Positions 18,722 through 26,683 of a stretch of DNA of 64,000 bases are shown one piece after another. Both the position numbers and the translations under genes were made by a program. The notes under the pieces are model-generated. The model did no database searches and was not told the DNA's origin. It was given only the letters and a program-made list of their open reading frames with translations. This DNA is from Burkholderia lata (GTDB lineage Bacteria; Pseudomonadota; Gammaproteobacteria; Burkholderiales; Burkholderiaceae), in contig NC_007511.1 in the NCBI RefSeq assembly GCF_000012945.1, forward strand, positions 558,001-622,000, in the 5' to 3' direction. Positions within the stretch are counted from its first letter, which is position 1, and the number at the start of each line of letters is the position of its first letter.

Positions 18722-19944
18722 TCAGCGTGCCGCGATCTGCGCGGTGTCGCGGCGAAGGCTCGTGTGAGTGAGCATCAGCAAGTTGATGACGACGACGGCG
18801 ATCGTTGCGACGATCATCCAGTTCACGCCACCGTGGGTCACCAATACGCTGGCTACATACGGAAACCCGAACAGGCCCGTGAAGTAGGCGATCGTGAAGA
18901 CTTGTGAGCTCGCCGACGCGGATAAACCCTTTTCGCTGGCGAGATTGACCGCCATGCCGTTCAAGGTGGAGTAGCTGAGTCCGTAGCCGATCGCGAAGAT
19001 GAACGAGCCGATCACGTACAGGATTTCGCTGCCCGGATTGGACACGAAGAGAACCAGCGCCACGAGCGTCAGCGCGAACAGCGTGAATGCGAGCTTTCGG
19101 ACCGGCAATCGGCTGATCGTCTGATCGTCTGCGCCAGCGTGAATCGGCAGAAGACGGTCGTCAGCGTGAATGTCACAAAGAAGGTATCGGGCGACAGGTG
19201 TCGCGATTCCGCGTAGATCGCCTGAAAATTCGACAACGCGGAAAAGACGCAAGCGGCGAGTCCGATCATGATGATCGGCAGCCGGGTGACATGGCGCAGG
19301 ATCTCGGCGACCCGCGCGGCGGTCAGTCCGGTTGCATCCGCCTGCGGATGGGGTATGCGTTCCGTCCGTTGTCGGACAATCGAAAATGCGATGGCGGCGA
19401 TCACGCAGAGACACGCCAGGCCTGCGTAGACGATGGCGTACGACCCGAAGCGGCTGGCGACGAAATGGCCGATCGGTGACGCGAGACCCAGCCCGACCAT
19501 CTGGCCGCCCGAGAGCAAGGTCAGGTATTTGATCCGCGCTGAGGGCCTGAGGTGATGAATGATCTGAAGCGGCGCAAGTATGTAAAAGGCCGACCATCCC
19601 ATTCCCAGAAGCAGGCCGCCGATAAACGCGATCCTCAAGTCGTGCGCTGCCAGGCTGAACGCGAGCATGGACAGCGCCATGACGGCAGCCGCCGCCACGA
19701 TGGTCGACATCAAGCCGATTCGTTGTGCTACCCATCCGGCGACGAGAGAACTGACGATCATGGTCAGGATGCCGGTCGAGATCACCGCGCCTGCCATTGA
19801 AGAATCCAGGCCGCTTTGACGCAGATGCTCGGAAAGGAGGAAGCTGGCTCCATATGCGGCTGCGAGCGCGATACTTGCGATGAGGAATGGAACAAACGTG
19901 GCAGGGCCAAGCGACGACGGAAGCTGGTCAGCGGATGTGTTCAT
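18722..19944 (-). pseudogene. MFS transporter gene broken by an 8-base tandem duplication
   Basis: A major facilitator of about 404 aa if repaired. The first part reads from ATG at 19944 in one frame (six or more membrane helices, with the loop VAQRIGLM between helices 2 and 3), and the C-terminal part reads in another frame to the stop at 18722 (YVIGSFIFAIGYGLSYSTLN). The switch coincides with CTGATCGT repeated in tandem at 19113-19120 and 19121-19128. Removing one copy restores FTLAQTISRLPVRKLAF without a break. The transport substrate is unknown. The gene is divergent from the alpha/beta hydrolase. Confidence 0.9.
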
Positions 19945-20233
19945 GGAATTGGCATCCAGTTTTTATCGCCGCCGCGATGCCTCGAGCGGGCCGGATTTCT
20001 TTGATCGTCTTGTACCCACCTATGGCATGCAGAAGGCCTTTCCGGATTTTCCGATCCCGAGCCTGATGGGCATTGTGTTTTAGGTAAAAGCGGGATGAAA
20101 TGTACAGTGAAGTCGATTTTCTTCTGCACAGTACATGTCGTTGTTGATGAGCTTGCGCTCAGAAACTTGAAGTCGACTGAGATTACGTTGGATGGTTTCG
20201 AAACGCGATCCACTACCTGCCTGAATCATCCTG
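19945..20233. promoter_or_regulatory. Divergent intergenic region with imperfect dyad
   Basis: 289 bases between the broken MFS gene and the hydrolase gene, lower in GC than the surroundings. An imperfect inverted repeat pairs ATGTACAGTGAAG (20100-20112) with CTTCTGCACAGTACAT (20121-20136). It could be an operator for one or both genes. No convincing gene lies here. Confidence 0.4.
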
Positions 20234-20923
20234 ATGTTGCTACCGCTCATATTTCTACCCGCGATGCCGTGCGATGGCCGCATGTATGCGGATCAGGTCG
20301 AAGCGCTGAAGGATCTTGCTTCGCCGACCGTGAAGGTACTTGCGCATGCAACCTTCACCGAGAGTGCCGAGCAGCTCCTGGCATCGACAAGCGGTGCGTT
20401 CATTCTCGTCGGTACGGCATACGGCGGGTGTCTCGCGATGGAAGTGCTCGCGAGAGCGCCGGACCGTGTTCGCGGGCTCTGGTTGATGAGCTGTCAGCCC
20501 GGCGTTCATCCGGATCCGGACGCCGCTCGTGCCACTAGCCGACGAATTCGCGCCGGAGAGCACGAACGAGTCATTGAGGAGTTTGCCGAGCAGGCGATCC
20601 CGGCACACGACGGCACGTCACGGGCCGCGTTCGTGCAGATGGCCCGCGATGCCGGCGCGGATGTGTTTGCCCGGCAGTCCGACGCCACGCTGACGCGCGT
20701 GGATCATTGGTCGACGCTTGCATCGAGCAGGGTGCCTACGTTGCTCGTCTGGGGTGCCGCGGATCGCTTCGTCCCTGTCGACGTCGGCCGGCGTATCGCC
20801 GGCGTGATGCCACATGCCCGATTTGAAGCGATCGACGGATGTGGTCATTTCCCGACGCTGGAGCGGCCGTCGCTATGTACGGCGATGGCGCGCGAGTGGT
20901 TGAGGGAGTCGGTGCTGGGGTGA
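20234..20923 (+). CDS. Alpha/beta hydrolase-fold protein lacking the nucleophile serine
   Basis: A 229 aa single-domain alpha/beta hydrolase fold protein. The nucleophile elbow reads VGTAYGG, so Ala62 stands where the family has Ser (the codon at 20417-20419 is gca, one change from tca). The acid Asp177 in WGAADRFVP and His205 in GCGHFPTLE are retained. As it stands it should not act as a serine hydrolase; it could be a binding protein or a gene starting to decay. The ribosome site before 20234 is weak, and an ATG 30 bases further in is a possible alternative start. It lies in the accessory pocket beside the broken MFS gene. Confidence 0.8.
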   Translation: MLLPLIFLPAMPCDGRMYADQVEALKDLASPTVKVLAHATFTESAEQLLASTSGAFILVGTAYGGCLAMEVLARAPDRVRGLWLMSCQPGVHPDPDAARATSRRIRAGEHERVIEEFAEQAIPAHDGTSRAAFVQMARDAGADVFARQSDATLTRVDHWSTLASSRVPTLLVWGAADRFVPVDVGRRIAGVMPHARFEAIDGCGHFPTLERPSLCTAMAREWLRESVLG

Positions 20924-21049
20924 GTCGTGTGCGGGAACGGGTTACTTGCGCAGATTGCGCGGGGCTGCATTCGGCCAGTTGCGGTCATCCGGACGAGAAC
21001 TATCCAGTCCACTGCTGCTGGTTCATGCAGTCCACTTATGAGGCGTCTT

Positions 21050-21859
21050 ATGGATAAGAAGGCAAAAAACATCCTGGTCAGAACCTACTGGAGCGGCAAC
21101 GGGTGGGTAGACAGAAAGGACAGGCGCATCAGCGACGCCGATTTTGCCTATGCGAAGGAACAAGGCGTGATGTTTTCCCCCGTCACGCTGACGCACGACC
21201 AGAGCATTACGGCGATCAAGGAAATCCTGCCCAAGGTTGCGCAGGATGCCGTAGCCAGGGCATTTTTGAGCAGCCTCTCGACGCGACGGCTGGAATGGCG
21301 TTCGGCGTTGGCTTCTTTCGTGTGCGCGCAACGATTGTCGCCGCCACATGAATACGTTCCGAAAGTGAGCGGACACGGTTACACGAACGGTGTCATCACC
21401 CACACCTCCTATCGTTGCGGCGTCTGCGATGGATCCCGGGAGTATGAAGAGGTGGACTTGAACGTGCTGAATTTCGAGCGCATCAAATGGGGCGGCGTGC
21501 GTCTCGGCGGCCGGATATATACCCTGTTCGATTTGCAGCAATTCCTGCGCGAAGAGATTTCGGAGCCCACGCGGGCCGACATCGACATTCTCAAATCGAT
21601 GCTGTCAGTGATCGCTCAAAGCCAGCCAGGTGACCACCCGAGTGCGCTGAGGGACAACCTGGCGCCGGTCATCAAATCGACGAAAAGCGAGCGCGACGTG
21701 TTGATGGAAATTCTGGCTTGCGTTGATATTCTGCGACCGTCGTCTTACGACAGGCCCTCGCGAGGCAGGCACGATTGGCATTTCATGGAGCACTGGCGCG
21801 GAGAGGACAAATACAACGAAGCTGCCGTGAAGCAATATTTCGGCAAGTATCTCGATTGA
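21050..21859 (+). CDS. Hypothetical protein with a CxxC pair
   Basis: A 269 aa soluble protein that I do not recognise. It has no signal peptide or membrane helix. A C-G-V-C pair at about residues 125-128 (YRCGVCDG) could bind metal or form a disulfide. The N-terminal half is mixed, and the C-terminal half has several predicted helices. The start at 21050 follows GAGG by 7 bases; an open frame reaches 20927 but the extra codons look non-coding. Composition is less GC-rich than core genes, consistent with acquisition. The next same-strand gene is the immunity protein, about 420 bases on. Confidence 0.75.
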   Translation: MDKKAKNILVRTYWSGNGWVDRKDRRISDADFAYAKEQGVMFSPVTLTHDQSITAIKEILPKVAQDAVARAFLSSLSTRRLEWRSALASFVCAQRLSPPHEYVPKVSGHGYTNGVITHTSYRCGVCDGSREYEEVDLNVLNFERIKWGGVRLGGRIYTLFDLQQFLREEISEPTRADIDILKSMLSVIAQSQPGDHPSALRDNLAPVIKSTKSERDVLMEILACVDILRPSSYDRPSRGRHDWHFMEHWRGEDKYNEAAVKQYFGKYLD

Positions 21860-22275
21860 CGAGAGGGCGCAAGTTGCCTGGTTTGCGGGCCGGGATGGCA
21901 GCACCGATTCAGCCTGCGTCGATTGCTGATGCTGCACATCGAAGCCAACGCATGGTTCGGTTGAGTGGCGGCTTTCGAGAAAGCTGCGTGTCGCTTGCGG
22001 GGGGGCGTCAGGCAACATCCATCGCAATCTCCGACGCGCCTTGTCGTATTCCTTTCTGGCACATGGGTCCAGTTGCAAGGGACAGTAAAGGCCCGGAGCG
22101 GACTAGTCGAAAACCGTTGCGCAAAGCGGTAGTTGGCGTCGTCCACAATCGAAAAGGACGGACCAAAATGGATTCCTGACCGCTAGATTAAATTGGAATA
22201 AACACAATGAACGTCGATCGTTCCCGCGTATACGATTCATCGGATGATTTCTTTTCCCTCGGTGGAAGCATTGTG
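21860..22275. other. Apparently non-coding stretch of the accessory pocket
   Basis: About 415 bases of lower GC. Open frames on both strands lack ribosome sites and recognisable domains. An ATG at 22207 opens a frame in phase with the immunity gene whose product contains DDFFSLGGSIV, resembling the core of a carrier-protein domain; this may be coincidence. No toxin domain that would match the downstream immunity protein is visible. Confidence 0.5.
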
Positions 22276-22536
22276 ATGAAGCTTTCTACCGAGGCGGCGA
22301 TTGCAGTATGTGAGCGGGCGGCCCAACACGGCCTGGTAGTTGCTCGGATCGAAGGTGGCATATGGCATTTTCCTGGATTCGAAGCGAGGATCGATTGCAT
22401 TTGGGATGGCGCGGATCCTCCTATTGATCTGGACGCTGCGGAACGAAACAACCAAAGGGCCGCTGAGTTCATTCGATCGGAGAGCCCTCCGCATGATGTT
22501 TTCTTGGTGACGTCCCCATCGATGACAGGCTGGTAA
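22276..22536 (+). CDS. Colicin-E5-type immunity protein, orphan
   Basis: An 86 aa protein matching the colicin E5 immunity family from memory of its sequence: MKLS at the start, an AAI-x-V-C-x-x-AA-x-x-GL helix (residues 7-20), I-x-GG-x-W-x-x-PGF (25-35), and a NNQRAAE helix (58-64). E5-type toxins cleave anticodons of queuosine-modified tRNAs, and the immunity protein blocks the active site by mimicking the anticodon. The start at 22276 is chosen over 22207 because GGTGGAAG precedes it and the family begins at MKLS. No cognate toxin, CdiA or colicin gene is in the window. It is convergent with the restriction-like gene, with 35 bases between them. Confidence 0.82.
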   Translation: MKLSTEAAIAVCERAAQHGLVVARIEGGIWHFPGFEARIDCIWDGADPPIDLDAAERNNQRAAEFIRSESPPHDVFLVTSPSMTGW

Positions 22537-22571
22537 CTCAGGCATCCACGGGCGATCAGCCAGTCAGTGGT

Positions 22572-23657
22572 CTATGTAGGTCGGCGCACTTTAAAGGCTA
22601 TGGATTCAAGTATCCACTGGTCGATGTCCCATTGCATTTTGGCCTCTACCACTCCGCCCGAAGCGCTCGGTGCTGCACCGCTTCGATTGAGCTGAATTCG
22701 AGAAACAATCACAAGACCAGTTGTGCCTTTTTCGCGCCTATGAAGCTCGACTTCGTTTCGGGTCATCAGAATCGAGTCGCATAGTTCGCTAGTCGTTCCC
22801 TTCACCTCAATCTTCAATGCTTGGCCGTCTCGCCGAGCCAGAATGTCAAATGGCTCAGCCGCCGATTTGTCGTCGCACGTGAAGCCTTCGGATTGGAGAA
22901 ATTGGATTGCCAAGAGCATTGCACGCAGTTCGACAGCCTTTCGCTCGGATGCAGTGAGTCCAATGCCTTGTGCACGTGTTCGCTGGCGTAACGGCCTTAC
23001 GATTGCTTCGAGATCGCGAGCGTCTTGATCACCCGGAGCCACATCTCGTTGATCAAGCTGCGCAAGATATATCGCGGAGAGTCTTTCTGCTGCAGAAAAG
23101 AGTAGCTCATCCAAATCGGATGCGTCGACGCTTTCGACGGGTACCCGTCGGGCCAATGCCGTCGCCTTTTCAAATGTCCTAGGAAGTGATGCGCGTGCGC
23201 CTAGCGAGATGGTGTCGGTAAACGGCGCCAGCGTTTTCCAACGCTGCTCAACAACGGAGCGAGCCCACGACGTTTTTGCAGTTAGCTGCGCATCAGATAC
23301 GGGGCGCAGATCACCGCCGCTCCAAACCGTACTGCCGCAACCGACGGTGAAAAAGCAGGCCGAACCATCAGCAGAGAAGTGAATGACGACATAGAACCCC
23401 TGCCGTGGAGTCGGAGACATTGCCTTCGAGTAGAGTCGGACCCACGGCGCTTCCGTCTTCCTGCCGATGCCGTCTGAACCCTCCACGGCTAAATCATCGA
23501 ACAGCGGATCGAACGCTCGACTCAGCTCCGGAAGGCGCCGACGTAGTTCTTGCGCTAGCTCGGATCGAATGAGATTGCCGCGCTCCTGCATTTCGGGCGT
23601 ATTCGATGACGAATACATTGGCTGAAGCTCGCAAATCCGCTTGATGACCGTTTTCAA
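22572..23657 (-). CDS. McrB_N (DUF3578)-DUF3883 restriction-endonuclease-like protein
   Basis: A 361 aa protein with two recognisable parts. Residues about 1-150 match the McrB N-terminal/DUF3578 DNA-reading domain (ICELQPMYSS at the start, RQGFYVVIHFSADGSACFF in the middle). Residues about 235-345 match DUF3883, a PD-(D/E)xK-like fold; Asp271, Glu284 and Lys286 form the D...E-x-K triad in FDILARRDG and KIEVKGT. Together this suggests one-protein restriction of modified or foreign DNA, with no GTPase partner nearby. I take the TTG at 23657 as start because AAGGGA precedes it and the conserved N-terminal helix needs those codons; the first ATG (23618) would cut it. Confidence 0.8.
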   Translation of the reverse strand: MKTVIKRICELQPMYSSSNTPEMQERGNLIRSELAQELRRRLPELSRAFDPLFDDLAVEGSDGIGRKTEAPWVRLYSKAMSPTPRQGFYVVIHFSADGSACFFTVGCGSTVWSGGDLRPVSDAQLTAKTSWARSVVEQRWKTLAPFTDTISLGARASLPRTFEKATALARRVPVESVDASDLDELLFSAAERLSAIYLAQLDQRDVAPGDQDARDLEAIVRPLRQRTRAQGIGLTASERKAVELRAMLLAIQFLQSEGFTCDDKSAAEPFDILARRDGQALKIEVKGTTSELCDSILMTRNEVELHRREKGTTGLVIVSRIQLNRSGAAPSASGGVVEAKMQWDIDQWILESIAFKVRRPT

Positions 23658-23767
23658 TTCGAGTCCCTTGGCTCGCTATGGGCAGTGTCCGTTCCGTGGC
23701 GATAAGCGATTTCCACCGAAGTCCCTCCTAATCCTTCATCCGTATTCAGTTCCAGCAACCCACTCCA

Positions 23768-24106
23768 TCACCCATCATCCGCCTTCGCCTGCAGCCCTTT
23801 CAACCCCTGAATCACGACCAGCAGCGCGCGCCCGTGCTCGTCCGATCCATCCCACGCGTCGACGATCGCGTCGCGCAGCAGGTCGTTGTACTGGCGGCGC
23901 GACGGCCCGGTATCGACACCATAGAAACTGCATAGCTTATTGAATGGCGCGCTACGGCGCAGCCGATGTCCGTTCGACAGCCTCAGGCGCGATACGGTCG
24001 GCTGGCTGACCCCGGAGAGTCGCGCTATTTCGCTGGACGAGCGTGTATCTGCCATCAAGCGGCGCAACAGGTCTTGAACGGGAAAATCTTGGTCCGGGGC
24101 TTCCAT
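23768..24106 (-). CDS. Small helix-turn-helix regulator
   Basis: A 112 aa DNA-binding protein. A Cro/C1-like helix-turn-helix lies at about residues 24-45 (SEIARLSGVSQPTVSRLRLSN), followed by a helical C-terminal half ending GLQAKADDG. It is divergent from the 299 aa gene at 24185, with about 80 bases between starts, so it probably controls that gene and itself. A perfect TATAAT lies 7 bases before the ATG at 24106, which implies a leaderless transcript; an ATG at 24115 would overlap that box. Its last 27 codons are duplicated in diverged form at 18553-18637. Confidence 0.85.
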   Translation of the reverse strand: MEAPDQDFPVQDLLRRLMADTRSSSEIARLSGVSQPTVSRLRLSNGHRLRRSAPFNKLCSFYGVDTGPSRRQYNDLLRDAIVDAWDGSDEHGRALLVVIQGLKGLQAKADDG

Positions 24107-24142
24107 GCGATGCATTATACCTATACAGTTACGGCTGTTGAA
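24107..24142 (-). promoter_or_regulatory. Predicted promoter giving a leaderless HTH transcript
   Basis: On the minus strand TATAAT occupies 24119-24114 with TTCAAC (3 of 6 matches to TTGACA) 17 bases upstream at 24142-24137. The expected start point falls at about 24107, one base before the ATG of the HTH gene. The same stretch holds the direct repeat GTATA-G-GTATA, a possible autoregulatory site. Confidence 0.5.
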
Positions 24143-24184
24143 TGGGCTTGCTGTCACCAGCGAGGCTGTATCCCGAGATAGTTG

Positions 24185-25084
24185 ATGACACTGAAACACC
24201 TCCCACCCACGTTCTGCTGGACCAAGATCGGTACCGAGTCCGGCGAGGAACTGCCGACCGTCGTGCTCCGCAAGGAATGGGAGCGCCGGCTTGGGGGCGG
24301 GCGTTTTCTGTGGGGCATCAACCAGCCGCTCGGCAGCAGCGCGCAAGTTGCCGCGCATCGCACGGGCTCGCTGCTCGCGCTGTTTTCGCCGGTCGCGTCG
24401 CGCCCGCGTCCAGGCGAGCGGAAAGACATGCTGCTGTGGAATGCATGGGTCGACGCGAGCGGGCAGGTGCGGCCGTTGCCGCCGCACACGTTCATCGCCA
24501 GCCGCTCGACGTTGCCGTCGGGCCGGCGCCGCGAACAGCACTACGCGCTCGTGTGCGCGTCATCCACCGCGCTGACGGTCGGCACGCAATTGCGCGTGTT
24601 TCCCGATCACCTGCGCAGCGTGAGCACCGGCAAGTCGCTCGGCGCCGCACAGGGTGCGGCCGTGGTCGATTGTGTCGGGCGTGCGAAGGAGCAGACGGGC
24701 AAGAGCTATCCGCTTGCGCTGTCGGTCGAGCTCGAAGCACCGTATTTCGTGCGGCTCGCGCAGCCGTGCGTGTTGAAGGCGCGCGATCTCACGGAAGTGA
24801 ACAAGGCGACGCGCGCGGGCGATTTCGATCGCTTCGTCGAGCTCGTCGCGCGCTTGCGCGGTCGTTCGCCGACGGACGACGTGCGCGGCGTCACGCGCGA
24901 TCTGTTCGATGTGCCGCCGATCGAAACGGCGGCCGCGTATGTTGCGCCCACGCACGTGGCACGTTTGCGCAATCGGCCGGCCGCCGAGCATCCGCGTGAT
25001 CTCACTGGCGACCTGTTCGACCTGTCGCCGAGTGAGGCGGCCGCGTTCACGGGTCTCGCGCATCCGCGTATCGGGCGCGCGTGA
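24185..25084 (+). CDS. Hypothetical protein with two C-terminal DLFD repeats
   Basis: A 299 aa soluble protein of unknown function, divergent from the HTH regulator. The N-terminal 200 residues look like one globular domain (start LPPTFCWTKIGTESGE; FLWGINQPLGSS at 41-52). After a helical linker the C terminus carries two related motifs, VTRDLFDVPPIETAAA at about 237-252 and LTGDLFDLSPSEAAAF at about 273-288, which may be short interaction motifs. The ATG at 24185 is preferred to the TTG just before it. The fixed pairing with a regulator suggests a conserved two-gene module. Confidence 0.78.
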   Translation: MTLKHLPPTFCWTKIGTESGEELPTVVLRKEWERRLGGGRFLWGINQPLGSSAQVAAHRTGSLLALFSPVASRPRPGERKDMLLWNAWVDASGQVRPLPPHTFIASRSTLPSGRRREQHYALVCASSTALTVGTQLRVFPDHLRSVSTGKSLGAAQGAAVVDCVGRAKEQTGKSYPLALSVELEAPYFVRLAQPCVLKARDLTEVNKATRAGDFDRFVELVARLRGRSPTDDVRGVTRDLFDVPPIETAAAYVAPTHVARLRNRPAAEHPRDLTGDLFDLSPSEAAAFTGLAHPRIGRA

Positions 25085-25291
25085 CGAAACGCGCGCAGCA
25101 GCTCGCGCAAGAATTTGTTGCAATCTCGCCATAGCGGAGCGGCGAGCGCAGAGAGACAATCGGCACGAAGCGCGCTGCGCGGCGGCCGATGCATCGATAC
25201 TCGATGGGTCGTGGTTCACGCCGCCGACATGCGCACCACGCACACTGAGCGTCGGCGTGCTTCACACTGCAACCCTGAGGGAGAAGTGTCG

Positions 25292-25525
25292 ATGTCGACC
25301 CACATCTGTTCGCGGGAAGCCCGGGCCGCGCAGCGCTTCGTCGAAGCCACGCGCAACGTCGATCAGGCCTTTCGCGCCGTGCGCGGCGAAAGCGACGACG
25401 ACGTTTCGTCGGCCGAATACGCACGCGCGATGTCGCGCCTCGATCGCGCGCTCGACGAATTGGCGCGTGCACAGGAATGCTTCGATCGCGTCGTCAGCGC
25501 CGACGCAACCGCGCAAGACAACTGA
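25292..25525 (+). CDS. Small hypothetical protein, helical
   Basis: A 77 aa protein with a strong ribosome site (GAGGGAGAA) before the ATG. It is almost wholly helical and rich in Ala, Arg, Asp and Glu, without signal peptide or membrane helix. It ends ahead of a strong hairpin at 25576-25600. I see no family assignment. The 207 bases before it hold no other gene. Confidence 0.65.
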   Translation: MSTHICSREARAAQRFVEATRNVDQAFRAVRGESDDDVSSAEYARAMSRLDRALDELARAQECFDRVVSADATAQDN

Positions 25526-25575
25526 TCCCGCCGCTTCTCCACATATTCGCGCGTCGGGCGACGCGCGTTCATCTT

Positions 25576-25600
25576 CATGCCGGGCATCGCGCCCGGCATG
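25576..25600. terminator. Perfect 10-base hairpin between convergent genes
   Basis: CATGCCGGGC-ATCGC-GCCCGGCATG forms a perfect stem with a five-base loop between the small plus-strand gene and the minus-strand aldo/keto reductase. There is no U-run on either side, so it may slow or protect transcript ends rather than act as a classical terminator. Confidence 0.6.
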
Positions 25601-25624
25601 TCATTCACTCATCCCATTTCGGCT

Positions 25625-26632
25625 TCAGATCTTGCGGCCTTCAACCGGATAGCCGGGATCGGTATAGCCGTGCGTCGATGCATGCCCGGGCGGCACGAGC
25701 GAATCGACGAATCGTTCGTCGTCCGGGCCGAGTTCGAGCTTCAGCGCATCGATGTAGCTGTCCCAGTGCGCTTCGGTGCGGGGCCCCGCGATCGTCGAGC
25801 TGACGATGCGGTTCTTCATCACCCACGCGAGCGCAAACGCGACCGACGTCGTGCCGCGCGCGGCAGCATGCGCGGCTACCTGCTGCGCGATATGCAACGA
25901 TTCGGGGCGCCATTCCGTTTGCTGGATACGACGGTCGCCGCGGCCCGCGCGCGAATCGGCGGGCGGCTGCGCATTCACCGCGTATTTGCCGGTCAGCACA
26001 CCGCGCGCGAGCGGGCTGTACGGCACGACGCCGATCCCGTAGTGCGCGGCGGCCGGAAGCTGTTCGACCTCGGCCGTGCGATCGACGAGGTTGTACAGCG
26101 GCTCGCTCGCGACCGGGCGATCGATGCCGAGCTGGTCGGCGAGCCGCACGACCTCGGCGATGCGCCAGCCCTTGAAGTTCGACAGCCCGAAGTAGCGCAC
26201 CTTGCCTTGCCGGATCAGGTCGGCGATCGCGCGCATGCCTTCGTCAAGCGGCGCGTCGGTCAGCGCGCGATGGAAATAGAGGATGTCGATGTAGTCGGTG
26301 CCGAGCCGCTTCAGGCTCGCGTTGACCGATTCGACGATCCATTTGCGCGACTGGCCCTGCCGGTTCGGCTCTGCGTCCGGCCCGGCCGGAAAGCCGAACT
26401 TCGTCGCGACGACCCAGCTGTCGCGACGCGACGCAATCGCGCGGCCGACGACTTCTTCCGAACGGCCGGCGTGATAGACGTCGGCCGTGTCGATGAAATT
26501 GATGCCCTGGTCGAACGCCTTGTCGATGATCCGTGAGGACGTCGCTTCGTCGGTCTCGCCGCCGAACATCATTGCACCGAGGCACAGCGGCGACACCTTG
26601 AGCGCGCTGCGCCCGAGATAGCGGTAATCCAT
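25625..26632 (-). CDS. Aldo/keto reductase
   Basis: A 335 aa NADPH-dependent aldo/keto reductase with a TIM barrel and the full catalytic tetrad: Asp48 and Tyr53 in FIDTADVY, Lys78 in VVATKFG, and His121 in LYFHR. The C-terminal GPRTEAHWD cofactor segment is present. It would reduce aldehydes or ketones in the cytoplasm; the substrate is unknown. It follows the carboxymuconolactone decarboxylase-like gene by 51 bases on the same strand, and a LysR gene lies upstream of both, so the three probably form one unit. Confidence 0.92.
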   Translation of the reverse strand: MDYRYLGRSALKVSPLCLGAMMFGGETDEATSSRIIDKAFDQGINFIDTADVYHAGRSEEVVGRAIASRRDSWVVATKFGFPAGPDAEPNRQGQSRKWIVESVNASLKRLGTDYIDILYFHRALTDAPLDEGMRAIADLIRQGKVRYFGLSNFKGWRIAEVVRLADQLGIDRPVASEPLYNLVDRTAEVEQLPAAAHYGIGVVPYSPLARGVLTGKYAVNAQPPADSRAGRGDRRIQQTEWRPESLHIAQQVAAHAAARGTTSVAFALAWVMKNRIVSSTIAGPRTEAHWDSYIDALKLELGPDDERFVDSLVPPGHASTHGYTDPGYPVEGRKI

Positions 26633-26683
26633 GAACGCTCCATGCGGGTGCGTGCCCGCCGGTTGAATGAGGGGACGCTGCGC

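Noticed and set aside
20095..20283. Small frames on both strands before the alpha/beta hydrolase
   Set aside because: They overlap each other and the imperfect dyad, lack ribosome sites and have no family signature.
21860..22206. A toxin gene paired with the E5-type immunity gene
   Set aside because: No open frame here has a ribosome site or resembles an E5 tRNase domain.
18553..23850. The 85-base repeat as attL/attR of an integrated island
   Set aside because: The spacing at a gene 3' end fits, but there is no integrase, and the pbpC remnant beside it is better explained by recombination of two occupied junctions.
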